Origin: a virus
Virus record (IMG/VR): IMGVR_UViG_3300042325_000122
Location: 1-34,109 of that record
Reading direction: 5' to 3' (one strand)
Length of the DNA: 34,109 nt
Shown here piece by piece: positions 16,503 through 26,100 of the stretch. Below the pieces are notes generated by a model. The model had not been told where the DNA came from and did not search any database. It saw only the letters and a program-made list of their open reading frames with translations. A program made the position numbers and the translations under genes. Position 1 is the first letter of the stretch. Every line of letters starts with the position of its first letter.

Positions 16503-17234
16503 TTATCCGTAAGTAATTGATACTAGCCCGCCTGCGCCCCATCCGCCGTAACAGCAAACGTTTCCAGAAACATTTGCGTTCCATCCGCCGCCGCCTGGAA
16601 AATACGGAGTCCATGTGCCACCACCCCCCATTGGTCCGCAACCTCCCGGTCCTGCCCACGCACCGGATCCGGTTGATGCCGCAAGAGCAGAAAATTGCTG
16701 TGATTTGAAATAACAAAATGTATTTTGTATTGCCGAACCAGTATAACCAGCAGCACACACATCTCCACCAGTTGCTATTGCACAACATCCGGATACATTA
16801 CAAATATAACAACTTCCAAATGCAAAACATTGTGTACATCCGCCGCTACCCCCTGCACCGCAGAAATTTGATAAGCCGTATCCTGTCACATACGAAGTTG
16901 ATCCAGTACAACCTGTTAGTGATTGAGAACATCCGGTACTGCTAGCAGCGCATATAGTATATTGGCAACCGGCTAACTTACCAGAAATTGTTTTTTTCGC
17001 ATACCCACCGGCGCCACCGCCTGGTCCGTATTGACAACAACATGCCATACCGCCACCGCCTCCTCCACCCCATAATTCAAATATTATATTAGTAGTACCA
17101 GCTGGTGCTGTCCATAAACAGCAGCATCCGCCATTTGCCCCTGACATTGATGTATTATACACTAATAGTTCAATTGGGTAATTTGGTACAAGGGTAGTTG
17201 TTGCAGTATATGCTAGTGATCTTAAATTTGACAT
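16503..17234 (-). CDS. Cysteine/glycine-rich adhesin-like protein A (243 aa)
   Basis: The protein has 22 cysteines in 243 residues (9%). CCC at 37-39 leads into WTAPAGTTNIIFELWGGGGG (41-60). This is the same lead-in as glycine-rich phage adhesins (compare FWTAPIGVTSV in the 9567-10373 gene), with a second CCC at 65-67. A long Gly/Cys/Ser stretch follows (CQYTIC, GCSQSLTGC, CTQC, CYIC, SGCC), then PGGGG runs. The end VCCYGGWGAGGLVSITYG is shared with its two neighbours. There is no signal peptide or membrane segment. AAGGAA precedes the ATG by a few bases. It is followed after four bases by a chaperone-like gene. A tip adhesin of a tail fibre is my inference; metal binding or disulphide stapling is possible but not shown by a known motif. 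Confidence 0.65.
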   Translation of the reverse strand: MSNLRSLAYTATTTLVPNYPIELLVYNTSMSGANGGCCCLWTAPAGTTNIIFELWGGGGGGGMACCCQYGPGGGAGGYAKKTISGKLAGCQYTICAASSTGCSQSLTGCTGSTSYVTGYGLSNFCGAGGSGGCTQCFAFGSCYICNVSGCCAIATGGDVCAAGYTGSAIQNTFCYFKSQQFSALAASTGSGAWAGPGGCGPMGGGGTWTPYFPGGGGWNANVSGNVCCYGGWGAGGLVSITYG

Positions 17235-17243
17235 ATTATTCCT

Positions 17244-18005
17244 TTATCTGTATGTTATTTTTATCATGCCACCGGCTCCCCATTGTCCCCAACAACAGGC
17301 GCCACCATGTACTGATGAAGTTGCTCCAGCGCCGGCTGGAAATAATGGAGGAGTGTCTCCCATCATCTGACATCCACTAAGCAGACCGCAGCTGTCACGT
17401 GACACTCGAACACCGCTTGATTTATAAGGAGCACCTGGAACATAATGCCAGTGCTCAAATGCACATGAACCTCCGCCGTGGTCGCTTGCAAAATGTCCAC
17501 ACATACTTAATGAGCCGCCGCACGTTGTACCAGTTACACAACTTAATGATGGATAGCATCCTCCATTAGCTATAAAGCACTGAGACTGACCACCACATCC
17601 GCCGCTTGCACACAAACATACTGGATACGTTGCAGATGCATTACATACGTACGACGGATACCCACATACGCCACAACACGTTGTTGAACAACATCCAGAT
17701 CCGGCTGCACAGATTGTATAAACCTCACCAGGATTTACTCGAGTATATTTTCTTGTATATGATCCCGATGCTCCTGCTTGAAAAGGCTGTTGACAACAAC
17801 ATGCCCCGGCGCCGCTGCCGCCGCCTCCCCATACGTCAAACAGTGCCCACGTAGCGCCTGTGGGCACTGTCCATCCGCAACAAATGCCACCGTTTGTAAC
17901 AGATGTTGTATTAGTATTGTACACATACAATACAGATAACTGTGTTACACCACCAATTGAAATAGAATACCTACTATCGGGAAATAATGTAGTTAAACTT
18001 GCCAT
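17244..18005 (-). CDS. Cysteine/glycine-rich adhesin-like protein B (253 aa)
   Basis: The protein has 25 cysteines in 253 residues. The plan matches protein A: CC at 42-43 then GWTVPTGATWALFDVWGGGG, CCC at 69-71, a Gly/Cys middle (YTICAAGSGCCSTTCCGVCG), and the end GGACCWGQWGAGGMIKITYR. The middle also shares a CCGVCGYPSYV segment with CCGTCGFPSYV of protein C, showing close descent. Its ATG overlaps the stop of the upstream chaperone-like gene by one base (TAATG on the minus strand), a sign of translational coupling. Protein A follows after nine bases. Unlike A and C, no chaperone-like gene directly follows it. The function is unknown; a host-binding virion protein is inferred from the family plan. 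Confidence 0.65.
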   Translation of the reverse strand: MASLTTLFPDSRYSISIGGVTQLSVLYVYNTNTTSVTNGGICCGWTVPTGATWALFDVWGGGGSGAGACCCQQPFQAGASGSYTRKYTRVNPGEVYTICAAGSGCCSTTCCGVCGYPSYVCNASATYPVCLCASGGCGGQSQCFIANGGCYPSLSCVTGTTCGGSLSMCGHFASDHGGGSCAFEHWHYVPGAPYKSSGVRVSRDSCGLLSGCQMMGDTPPLFPAGAGATSSVHGGACCWGQWGAGGMIKITYR

Positions 18006-18679
18006 TATGTACTCCCAGTAGTTGGTTCTCCAACTCTAAAAACAGGAGGCTCTGATCCCGGATGATGTGGAAATGGAACTTTCCATGGATCAATATCTTT
18101 AAACACTGTTGGCAAGTCTCTTAACGTTTGACGAAATTCTTCCCATTCAATTTTTTTATTTTCAGGTGCTTGTACATATTGAAGATCTGACCATGATAAG
18201 CAATTATTACGTTGATCACTAATGTCATCCCACGATACATGTGGTTGTTTCCATGGATACGGTTTAACAAATTTACTTTTTTTAGTATCATACGTAATTT
18301 CAGTTAACTCGTATGTATGATCAGGCGGAATCGGATCCGGATGACCATACACTGCACCGTTAGGTAATTCTTCGGTAGTATGCGGCAATGATCCGTAATC
18401 CCATTCGTTATGAATTAAACTTGCAATATCTGGATTTACTGTTGCATCTACTAACACTTTAATTTGTCCGTCTGGGGTAGGTACATCTGCACCCTCATCT
18501 CGTTCAGTATAATGAAATCTACTACTAATTTTATTAGTAGAACTGTCAATAAAAATCCAAAGCTTGTCAGGACCTTTATACGTCCATTCTGCTTTTCTTT
18601 TTAATTTATTTGTTTGGTATAAATATTGGTCGGCAATATCATATGTAAACGTTTTTTCTATATTTGTATTTTCTGCCAT
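18005..18679 (-). CDS. Phage tail assembly chaperone-like protein, paralog (224 aa)
   Basis: This is a paralog of the 215-aa protein at 15851-16498. Shared blocks are FTYDIADQYLYQTNKL (11-26), EWTYKGPDKLWIFIDSSTNK (31-50), TTEELPNG, IPPDHTYEL (117-125) and PYPWKQPHVSWDDI (140-153). The C-terminal chaperone pattern is R157-N-N then W179-EEFRQTLRDLP (to 190), followed by DIDPWKVPFP. Both end in a proline-rich tail, but the tails differ. It lies between cysteine-rich genes C (12 bases upstream) and B (1-base overlap downstream). AGAGGA is its ribosome binding site. Its likely role is helping the cysteine-rich fibre tips to fold or trimerise; whether it serves C, B or both cannot be told. Confidence 0.7.
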   Translation of the reverse strand: MAENTNIEKTFTYDIADQYLYQTNKLKRKAEWTYKGPDKLWIFIDSSTNKISSRFHYTERDEGADVPTPDGQIKVLVDATVNPDIASLIHNEWDYGSLPHTTEELPNGAVYGHPDPIPPDHTYELTEITYDTKKSKFVKPYPWKQPHVSWDDISDQRNNCLSWSDLQYVQAPENKKIEWEEFRQTLRDLPTVFKDIDPWKVPFPHHPGSEPPVFRVGEPTTGST

Positions 18680-18691
18680 ACTATATCCTCT

Positions 18692-19468
18692 TTATCCGTA
18701 TGTAATTAAAACCATTCCAGGTGTACCCCAACTTCCCCAACAACAAGCGCCACCACATCCGAGACCGTTTGCACCGCCGCCGCCGGGCCATGATGTTGCA
18801 TTAGACGGTGATGCACACCATTTCATACAACCTGATCCTGCATACCCAACCGAACAGTCATCTTGCCCGTGTCTAGTATTTGGTGCATATTGATAAGTAC
18901 CCGACAAAAATGGAAAATTATGGTTTGCACAATAGCTACTATGTTTGGATCCTTGAGTCATACTTGGATATTGCATATCTCCAAGACCACAACACCCGCA
19001 AACTCTACCACCACAGTTAATTCCTTGATAGCTTGCTTGTGACATCATCCAACAACCGGTAGTACCGCCTACTCCTCCACTAGCACACGCAACCATAGAA
19101 CCTGCAGTGTTTGTAACATAACTAGGAAACCCACATGTGCCGCAACAGTTTGGTGAACAACAACCTGACATACCAACACAAATATTATAAAATGCGCAGC
19201 CGCATGTTTGAATAGTTTTTACTACGTACATACCATTGCCGGATGCCATGCATGATCCCATACAACAACACCCACCAGCGCCGTCTCCGCCGGACCCGTA
19301 TACTTCAAATGTAGCCCAAGTTGTACCTGACGGCACTATCCAGCAACAGCAAGTGTTTCCGGTTGTAACACCAACCCCTTCTCTGCCGTTCATAATCATT
19401 AATTGTTTAGGCGCATACGATGCAAAAACTGGTGGAACAATTAACGATAAATCTCGTAAATTTGCCAT
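18692..19468 (-). CDS. Cysteine/glycine-rich adhesin-like protein C (258 aa)
   Basis: The protein has 28 cysteines in 258 residues (11%), the highest of the three. CCC at 40-42 runs into WIVPSGTTWATFEVYGSGG, and CCC recurs at 67-69. The middle has MSGCCSPNCCGTCGFPSYV and INCGGRVCGCCGLGD; the end is GGACCWGSWGTPGMVLITYG. It starts MANLRDLSL, like MSNLRSLAY of protein A. The central 160-210 region (SKHSSYCANHNFPFLSGTYQ) is less repetitive and differs most between the paralogs, so it could hold the binding specificity (inference). A strong AAGGAG site precedes the ATG. A small virion protein gene lies ten bases upstream and a chaperone-like gene twelve bases downstream. Confidence 0.65.
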   Translation of the reverse strand: MANLRDLSLIVPPVFASYAPKQLMIMNGREGVGVTTGNTCCCWIVPSGTTWATFEVYGSGGDGAGGCCCMGSCMASGNGMYVVKTIQTCGCAFYNICVGMSGCCSPNCCGTCGFPSYVTNTAGSMVACASGGVGGTTGCWMMSQASYQGINCGGRVCGCCGLGDMQYPSMTQGSKHSSYCANHNFPFLSGTYQYAPNTRHGQDDCSVGYAGSGCMKWCASPSNATSWPGGGGANGLGCGGACCWGSWGTPGMVLITYG

Positions 19469-19478
19469 TCACTGCTCC

Positions 19479-19805
19479 TTACTTGCCAGCAATAATCCAA
19501 CCATTTGATACTGTATAAAGTAGTGTAATGGATGCATTATTAATGTTTAATATTAAATTTTCTGCTAAATTTTGTATATTTGCAGCACCGCTTCGTGCTA
19601 CAGTAACGTTACTTGATCCAAATACTCCAGTAACATCGAGTATTTGAATTGTATCACCATCAATGCAAGTTGCACTATTTGGTAATGTAATTGTAAAACC
19701 GCCGGCTGTACAGATAATTCTATCATTTACCTGTGCAGTGTATGTAGTACTTACTGATCTATTTACTGCACCTGCGGTCCCTGTTGTTGTTATATATCTT
19801 CCCAT
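19479..19805 (-). CDS. Small virion/fibre-associated protein (108 aa)
   Basis: This is a beta-rich protein with NDRIICTAGGFTITLPNSAT, then GDTIQILDVTGVFGSSNVTV, RSGAANIQNLAENLILNINN and a final LLYTVSNGWII. The pattern F-x-I-T-L-P ... G-D-x-I-x-I-x-D ... N-V-T-V-x-R-x-G ... G-W occurs widely as a small domain at the ends of phage fibres and as a stand-alone gene in marine T4-like phages; I know no tested role. GAGGAC precedes the ATG and a late-promoter-like octamer lies at 19825-19832. It precedes the cysteine-rich cassette and may be its anchor or shaft (inference). Confidence 0.6.
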   Translation of the reverse strand: MGRYITTTGTAGAVNRSVSTTYTAQVNDRIICTAGGFTITLPNSATCIDGDTIQILDVTGVFGSSNVTVARSGAANIQNLAENLILNINNASITLLYTVSNGWIIAGK

Positions 19806-19824
19806 TTAAATGTCCTCGTTAGTG

Positions 19825-19832
19825 TATTTATG
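19825..19832 (-). promoter_or_regulatory. T4-late-promoter-like octamer before the cysteine-rich cassette
   Basis: On the minus strand it reads CATAAATA, one base from TATAAATA, with its 3' end 20 bases before the ATG at 19805. It overlaps the last codons of the gene upstream. If real, it would give the 108-aa gene and the cysteine-rich cassette their own late transcript. Confidence 0.3.
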
Positions 19833-20151
19833 ACGTTGGGGTCTCAATTCCGTATGCAACTGCATTTACGTTTGCTGTACTTGATCTAACTAAAATAGTT
19901 TTAGTTGCATCAAGTACTAACCCTGTTCGTTCAAGTACACCCTTTGGTAGCAATTCAGTGTCATACTCAATAAATTCAGAAGCACCGATTGTTGTTGTTG
20001 ATGTAGATAAACCAATTCTCACAGTAACCGAAACGTTACTTCTATTTACTATCGATACTGTTGCTACTGTGAAAGTCCCAGCAGGAACAGTATACAATAA
20101 CGTATCTGTTCCTGCTACAAGATTCACTGCGCCTAATCTTCCTGTTGCCAT
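19828..20151 (-). CDS. Small virion protein (107 aa)
   Basis: The protein runs TLLYTVPAGTFTVATVSIVN (18-37), RSNVSVTVRIGLS, EFIEYDTELLPKGVLERTGL and ends LVRSSTANVNAVAYGIETP. The order 'Y-T-V-P-A-G ... V-x-I-V-N-R ... E-x-x-x-L-x-x-G-x-x-L-x-x-x-x-I-x-V-x-S ... V-x-A-x-x-Y-G-x-E' marks a small beta-sandwich type virion protein common in phages. The protein cut off at the right edge of the window has a comparable C-terminal half. Its function has not been shown as far as I know; decoration or fibre attachment is possible. AAGGAA is the ribosome binding site, and the gene lies 15 bases after the 2497-aa gene in the same minus-strand block. Confidence 0.55.
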   Translation of the reverse strand: MATGRLGAVNLVAGTDTLLYTVPAGTFTVATVSIVNRSNVSVTVRIGLSTSTTTIGASEFIEYDTELLPKGVLERTGLVLDATKTILVRSSTANVNAVAYGIETPTS

Positions 20152-20166
20152 ATTTGTTTTTCCTTG

Positions 20167-23100
20167 TTAAGATAATAAGAAGTTCATTGCTAGCGGTGAT
20201 CCAGATACACCGCCTATGAAATTCATAGTGTTTGCTACATTGATCTGTACACCCGTTGTTGTTGAAATAGTGTTGCCTGCAATATACACAACACCTGCGG
20301 TTATTGTATTTACGTTCAGAGAACTACCACCTCCACCGATTTGGCTACTAATATATGATTTAATAGCTTTTTGTGTTGGTATTACATTATCGCTATTTGC
20401 TGTAAAATACGGATCAGTTGAAAATGAAGTAATAGTAGCACTTGTGCCGCCTAATGTTACTGAACCTAATGTTAACTGATTTAACCCTGCGATGTTAAAT
20501 GCATCTGCATTCAATGTTGCAACACCAGTTGATTGTTGTACTGAGAACAAATTACCTACCGTAAAGTTACCATCTTGGTCAGTGCTTGTATAGAATACCC
20601 GTCCGCCGCCAAATGCCACAGTTTGTTTTTCTGAATCAACTGCTAATGCAGGTGCACCAGGGAAGTTAGTGCTTGGAAAATTACCAGTTCCAATATTTAA
20701 AAAGTCGTGTCCTGTTAATCGAACTTGACTATATTGAATTCGCATAGTTACAATAACTCCGTGTGCTGGCGCATTTGCAATTGGTACTGCAGGACTTAGC
20801 TGTAGTGTGGCGTTATATGGGGATTGCCCTCCGCCAGTCCCCATATAATTCAATACTGCAACCAATTTATAATAAGTTGGATCCCCAGTAAATACAACAT
20901 TTGAACCTGGAATCGGAGCTGATGCTAAACCTGAAATATTAACATAATTTCCTGGTTGGAACATATCAGCATATCCGTTACCAATTACGCTTGCAGATGC
21001 AACTGAATACTGGGTTCCTCTATTATTAAATGTCGGGTTTGCTAATACACCTACCCCTGTTCTTACTTGCCATGTAAATGGAGAGGTTACGTTTGAGTCA
21101 GTTACAGTTACAATTGGTATTGCATTGTAACCGCTTCCAGGTTCAACAATTCTAAATTCTGATATAGAACCTGACGATACTTTAACACGACCTTGAGCCG
21201 TTGCACCAGTAACAATATTGTTAGCAGTCGTAGTTGCACTTGATAACGCTGCCCAAATTGGAGTACTATTTGGATTACCAAATGATACAGTAGGCCAAGA
21301 TGTTGATGTTAATAACGTTCTGCTAATCCATGCAATTCCATCTTCTGACGATGCAGCAATAGTTGTAGTACCGGTTGCTACTGCAAAGAATACACCTTGT
21401 CCGTATTTTACTTGTGTCCATGCTTGCGATGCTGGCAACGGCTGACTTGAGTACCATGTGATACCATTTAACGAATATGCAGCAATAGTACTTCCACTTG
21501 CAATTGCTACAAATTTACCATTACCATACGTAACACTTTTCCACGTTGCAGCAACTGGTAATGCTGCAGGTGTCCATGAAGTTCCGTCATTAATTGAATA
21601 TGCAGCAGATGTGCCACCACTTGCAATTGCTACCCATGTACCTGCTCCATATGCAACACTAGTCCACGTAGTAGGCGTAGGTAATGCACCAGTTGATGTC
21701 CATACAGTAGCATTTGATGTAATATTAGCAGTAGCTGATCCGGATAACACTGCAATGTATCTATTATTGCCGTATGCAACATCTGACCAATTACCTGTTG
21801 TTGATAACGATCCTGCACTTGACCATGTTGCGCCGCCATCTACACTTTTTGCAGTATTTAATGATCCGTTTTGTACTGCAACCCATGTACCTACTCCGCT
21901 TAATGTACCATAAGTTACTGCAGTCCATGACGAACTAACTGGAAGAGCTCCTCCTGTGACCCAATTAGTACCATCAACACTATATTGAGTTAATGTACCT
22001 GAACCTGCGATTGCAACATAATTACCGCCAGCTCCTAAACCGTTATATGTAAAGTTACTAATAACACCGTTTACAACGTTATTTACAGTAATCGTTAAGT
22101 TGTTTAATGGAGCAGCTCCGCCTAAACTCGTACCTAATATAGTTAATACATTGTCTTTAACATAATTAATACCGCCTGCATTTAAAGTAACTGCATATGA
22201 TACACCAGTTTTAACTATATTAAATGTTGCACTTGTACCAGCACCCCCAGTCGGTGATACTGCTGTATACGTAGTATTAATATCCCCGTAAATTGAATCA
22301 ATCCATGCAGCATTTTGTTGTGTTACTGACGTTGCAGAATAACCAGGACTTGCAAATTGTACTCTTGGTTCAATTATATACGATGAGGTAGTATCTAACG
22401 CTGCTAGAATTGGAGTACCTGATACCACATGATCCCATCCTGCAGCATTTAAAGTCATTGTACTTGCAGTTATTGTCGATAAAGTAACTGCTGATCCTCC
22501 AACGCTTGTGCTAACTGAAAATTGAGTTGATGTAAATCCTGTAGAAATTACATAGTACACTGTTCCAACTGCTAATCCACCAATTGCAGTTCCGGTAAAT
22601 ATAACCGGCATGTTAACATATAATGTAGCAGTACTCGGAACTGTGATTAGATTTGAAGTAACAGTCGTTCCGGTTGCAACTATTGCACTGAAACTTTCTT
22701 TTGCAACCATTGCTACTTTAGATCCTGAATTATATCTTACAATATAGCCGTATTGTCCTGTTCCTAAACCACTAGTTATTTGAATGCTCATTCCAATATA
22801 TGTTGAATTAATTGCCAAATCAACTGCAGCAATGGTTATTGATGTAGTATTGCCTGACTGTCCAGTGTTAGCAGATGTTACATAATTTTCACCATTTGAT
22901 AACAATTTTGTTTCAAACACTGCGTTATCTCTAAATTCGTTAGCAACTGATACTGCACCGTAACCTGTTCCACTAAATGAAAATGTAGCAGTATTGTACT
23001 TTGTACCAGCATTTAAGAATTCAACTCTGTAAATTCTATCAACTGCGTTAGTTATTACATTAGTAATAAGTGCTTGGTTAGCATAATTGTTAACCGTTGC

Positions 23101-26100
23101 AATCAATGGAGTTTCATAAATATCAACACCTTCAGCAACTGTGCCATACGTACCATACGAGCTGTTACCATTAGTAGCACGAATTTTACCGCCGTTCTCA
23201 GCTAAGTATCCCATATATCCGTAGTACGAAAACACAGATACTAATTCAGTTAATGATTGTGAACCAGTACACCAAACACCAATACCGTCACTTAAAATTT
23301 GAGTAAAGTCGTTTGCTACAACAGAACGGTTTCCGCCACTGTGTATAGTTCCATCAATCTTTAACCCAATACACCCTGTACCAAATGTTGTAACATTTTG
23401 AATATACGGTGACCGTGATGTAATCCAGGTACGTCTATCATTTGGTCCCCAACCTGGGTCTAAACTAACATATGCGCCAGCAGTTGGACGTTTTGTACCA
23501 TAGCTATTTACAGGTCCTAAAGTGCCAGTTAATCCCTGTACTGTTAAATTCCTAATACCTGTTGAATTTCTAACATAGAACATATCAGATAACAGAGAAC
23601 CAGATACTGCAGTTGAATAACACGCTGCACTCCATTGAGATGAATAATTTCCAATATTAATAATGTCATTAGCAACTGAAGTTACTAAAATTTTCATATC
23701 TCTTGCACACGAAATTGGATCATAAACATAAGAAACAATCATAGATCCAGTACCAGTAGTTAAGGTTTCTGCAGATCCACCTACTGTAGATGAAATTTTA
23801 AACGAAACTCCGTTAACTACTGTATGAATATAATAGTTAACACTTAAATTAATTCCACCAAATATTGATCCAGTAAATGTAATTTTGTCTCCGGCTACCA
23901 TCCAACTGGTGCTTGTACATGTGAATGTAGTAGTTGAACTTGCAGTAACAGTAGTATTAAATGTATTAATATACGCAACTGATTCAGCTGCAAGAAAATC
24001 AGCATTTGCAAGCAACTGATATGCGCCATTAATTGCGTCATTACTTGCATTTGTAAAGTTGCTGCCTGCATTTGGAACACTTGTTCCGCTCATATTTGCA
24101 ATAACATCTGTCCACAATGCATTAGCAAGTGCTGCTGATCCCGATGCTGCAATATATTTTGCAGTATATTTTAAGAACGTTATCATTCCTAAAGTTGCAG
24201 ATTTTTGTCCTGATAATACAATTTGTGCCGACGCTACTGCTCTGTAATACGACATGCCAGTTTGACATGATAAGAAATTACTTCCAAACATCATATCATA
24301 CCCAATTGCGTCAATCATATATCCAACATCTCGCGAACACGTAGTTTGATTAAACAATAATGTTGCATTATGCGCTTTAACATACGCTAGACAATCAAGT
24401 TGTATTTGTGATTTTGCTGCTTGTAATGCAGTATTTGCTGCAACTAGACCGCTAGCAACCCAACTTGTTGTTGGTGCAAGTAATGTTGGTGTAATTCCGG
24501 TGTTTATAGTATTATAAATTTCTTGAATACGATCTTGTGCAAATGTACCAGCATTCGTCGAACCTCCCGAACCACTAACATCTTGCGTAGTAGTGTTTCC
24601 GGTAGTTCTAGTAATCGCAGTGCCTTGTGCAATGCTTGCGATAATTGTTTTAATTCTATCTTGAACAGCCAATGCTGCAGGTTTTTCAGTAATTAATTCA
24701 ACAAAATTATTATTGCTATAATATGATCTTGCAACAATTGTTGTAGCTAAATTACAAGGAATAAGAGTAGTCCCGTATGTTAAATCGTAGTATACTGCAT
24801 CAACAATATAGCCAATATCACGCGTACATGATGCTTGACCTGCTGGACCTAACATAGTCCATATTGAACTGTAATTAAGTACCATAAATGCAGTAACTTC
24901 ATCTTTTAAAAATTGTTTGTTAGCATTAATTAATCGTCTAGCATTTAAAAATCCAGTATTATAACTTGTTGGGTCGGTGTATGTATAAGGAGGTGCTGAC
25001 ACTGTACCGCCATTGAGAATTGTGTACATTACATCGGCATTTTCCGATACTGCAGTTACTGCAGACGTACTACCGACAGATCCTGCTGGCAAATGCACAT
25101 CTTGAGAAACTGTAACCTGATACGGCGATGCAACTGTAGTGTTTGATATAATATCTGACGTAATTGATTGAATATATGTAACTGCTGAAATTGATTTTGC
25201 AATATCGTTACTTGCAATTAACGACGGGGACGGTCTAATATTTGTTGATCGTAATTCGTCTCCAATAATTGACGTATTATCTGGAACAATAATTGGAAGT
25301 GTTTCATAGTAAATCCCTGTTTTAACAAAAATAGAATAAGTTGTACTAACAACCGCCGGAATATTTGTACTTACACCGGCAGTAATTGCTGCTGTGATAA
25401 CACCTACTAAATTTGATAACAATGTAACTACGCCAGGTTCAACAGGTTTAAGATTATTTGAAACTCTTGTTACTGTTGCTTGATATGAAGTATTTGGTGA
25501 AGTACTTGCAATTACTGAATTAATAACAGACAACATATAGTTATATCCAGCAACATCTTGGCTTGATTGGGTACCTAATACAGTGTAACTTCCGGATACA
25601 TACGATTGAGCAACTTCTACAACTTTAGCATTGCCACCATGCGATAAGTCATAAGCTAACGCATCAACTACATAGCCAATATCACGCTCACATTTACTTT
25701 CATTATAAGTAAATGCTGATGTAAATGGTAGTGTATTATTAGTTATTTGTGAATTAATCCATCCAATAACTTCTTTTTGAATATATGCCCGGTTATTTGT
25801 TAAGAAATATTTTGCATTTGGATTTAATGGTCCGTTTGTAACTTGTTCAGCTGCATATCTAACAGTTAACCACGGACGATCTAAAGTTGCGCCATAACTT
25901 GGTGCTGGATTATTTAAGCCAGTCTGCCCAACATAATAAATTTGATCAATAACACCAAAATATCCCCACGATGGTAGTAACGTTGGTGAAACTTTTAACA
26001 CCTGACCAGGGTCACCGATTGCTAATCGTGTAGGACCACTTTGACTCATGTATGGTATATCACCAGCTGTTGTTAACACCGAGTCTTGCGCACCCGCAGC

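Noticed and set aside
16503-19468. Ferredoxin, zinc-finger or metallothionein assignment for the cysteine-rich proteins
   Set aside because: No CxxCxxC...C ferredoxin spacing or regular zinc-finger pairs are visible; the glycine runs and the WTxPxGTT lead-in point to the adhesin family instead.
21458-21913. 151-aa plus-strand open frame inside the 2497-aa gene
   Set aside because: It arises opposite the propeller-like repeats and has repeating shadow motifs at the same period; no ribosome binding site.
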